Shown here in pieces: positions 63,605-64,000 of a stretch of 64,000 nucleotides of DNA. Made by a program: the position numbers and the translations under genes. The notes beneath the pieces were generated by a model. It had not been told where the DNA came from, did no database searches, and saw nothing but the letters and a program-made list of their open reading frames with translations. This stretch comes from Pontibacillus marinus BH030004 = DSM 16465 (GTDB lineage Bacteria > Bacillota > Bacilli > Bacillales > BH030062): the NCBI RefSeq assembly GCF_000425225.1, contig NZ_KE384330.1, positions 135,598 to 199,597 of the forward strand. The letters run 5' to 3'. Numbering within the stretch: position 1 is the first letter of the stretch; each line of letters opens with the position of its first letter.

Positions 63605-63926
63605 CTAGCTCCAGCGCCCAGCAACGAATGGACTTGGGCCCACACGACGTGGGTCAGATCGACGTTGTCACAGGACGTGACGAACTTGGGTCTACAGGAT
63701 GTAGGTCAGATCGGTGTTGTCACAGGACGTGACGAACTTGGGTCTACAGGATGTAGGTCAGATCGGTGTTGTCACAGGACGTGACGAACTTGGGCCTACA
63801 GGATGTAGGTCAGGTCGGTGTTGTCACAGGACGTGACGAACTTAACCGATCTTCCTTATCCTTATCCTTATCACTTTCTCCGTACGATAAGTCAACATCG
63901 ATTCACTTTGTTCATCGTGTTTCCTT
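63605..63926. repeat. GCGCAAGCGCCCG-family repeat with expanded 52-bp tandem array
   Basis: It starts with TAGCTCCAGCGCCCAGCAAC like the other family members. The inner unit beginning GTCAGATCG occurs at 63653, 63705, 63757 and 63809, exactly 52 bp apart, with only a few differences between copies. Each unit includes TTGTCACAGGACGTGAC and CTACAGGATGTAGG palindromes. Then comes CCTTATCCTTATCCTTATC, a 6-bp microrepeat, and the GATAAGTCAACATCGATTCA block of the long copies. The far end of the family is not found, so this copy is rearranged. Confidence 0.85.
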
Positions 63927-64000
63927 TACACGTTTGTGACATGAAATTTTAACAAAGAAGCAAATCGACGTAGTTAAAATTTCTAGGTGAAAGTACCACG

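Noticed and set aside
63605..63784. Open frame running through the 52-bp tandem repeats
   Set aside because: It is a by-product of repeat sequence with no start signal and no resemblance to repeat proteins.
63653..63860. Regularly spaced repeats that could suggest a CRISPR array
   Set aside because: Units are contiguous 52-bp tandem copies with no unique spacers, no cas genes are nearby, and the unit matches a dispersed repeat family.

Overview
The window is chromosomal DNA of an endospore-forming member of the Bacillaceae. It carries spoIIR, spo0F, a spoVK-type gene and the RNA polymerase delta subunit. Gene order follows the Bacillus subtilis ywl-ywk-ywj-ywi region closely: mntP/ywlC/ywlB/spoIIR/prmC/prfA, then tdk/rpmE/rho/glpX/murZ/tal/fbaA/spo0F/ywjG/pyrG/rpoE, then acyl-CoA genes/fadF/ywjE/uvsE, then argS/ywiB. 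The AT-rich sequence and the repeat families suggest a halotolerant relative (Halobacillus/Pontibacillus/Virgibacillus type), but the genus cannot be fixed from this sequence alone. No rRNA, tRNA, insertion sequence with a transposase, prophage or CRISPR array was seen.

Layout. 1-7.1 kb: rhodanese fragment, TauE/SafE permease, Mn exporter, threonylcarbamoyl-AMP synthase, Ohr, spoIIR, prmC-prfA. 7.2-27.0 kb: an anaerobic nitrate/NO respiration island lying between prfA and tdk. It holds moaA, a B. subtilis-type Fnr with its Fe-S ligands, a sensor-domain-only Crp-like protein, two NarK-type transporters, an unknown 178-aa protein, and an unusual nitrate reductase operon (NarI-like cytochrome b, Nas/NarB-type molybdoenzyme, four-cluster ferredoxin, Tat-Rieske protein, small membrane protein). 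It continues with an Mrp ATPase, YwiC, a radical SAM/SPASM enzyme, a second Crp/Fnr regulator, a RIC/ScdA Fe-S repair protein, and a five-gene operon encoding a CuA-containing haem-copper enzyme. That enzyme lacks the catalytic tyrosine of oxygen reductases and is best read as a CuA-type nitric oxide reductase. 27.1-39.1 kb: housekeeping block. 39.3-50.9 kb: branched-chain/fatty acyl-CoA degradation operon with IcmF, MeaB and a TetR regulator. 51-56 kb: phospholipase-D family protein, UvsE, XapX, argS-ywiB. 56.6-63.5 kb: mutS-mutL-miaA-hfq-spoVK, which is at a distant locus in B. subtilis.

How the island works together. Eight sites matching TGTGA-N6-TCACA lie upstream of its transcription units. 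Each has a -10-like hexamer beginning 29.5 or 30.5 bp from the dyad centre, the geometry of Fnr activation at -41.5. Two sites appear to serve divergent gene pairs. Oxygen loss would thus switch on molybdenum cofactor synthesis, nitrate/nitrite transport, nitrate reduction, Fe-S assembly and repair, and NO removal. No narGHJI, nitrite reductase or nosZ is present in the window.

Two non-coding repeat families stand out: a roughly 0.5-kb palindromic element (two near-identical copies plus one short variant), and a shorter family beginning with the core GCGCAAGCGCCCG, one copy of which has expanded into a 52-bp tandem array at the right end of the window.
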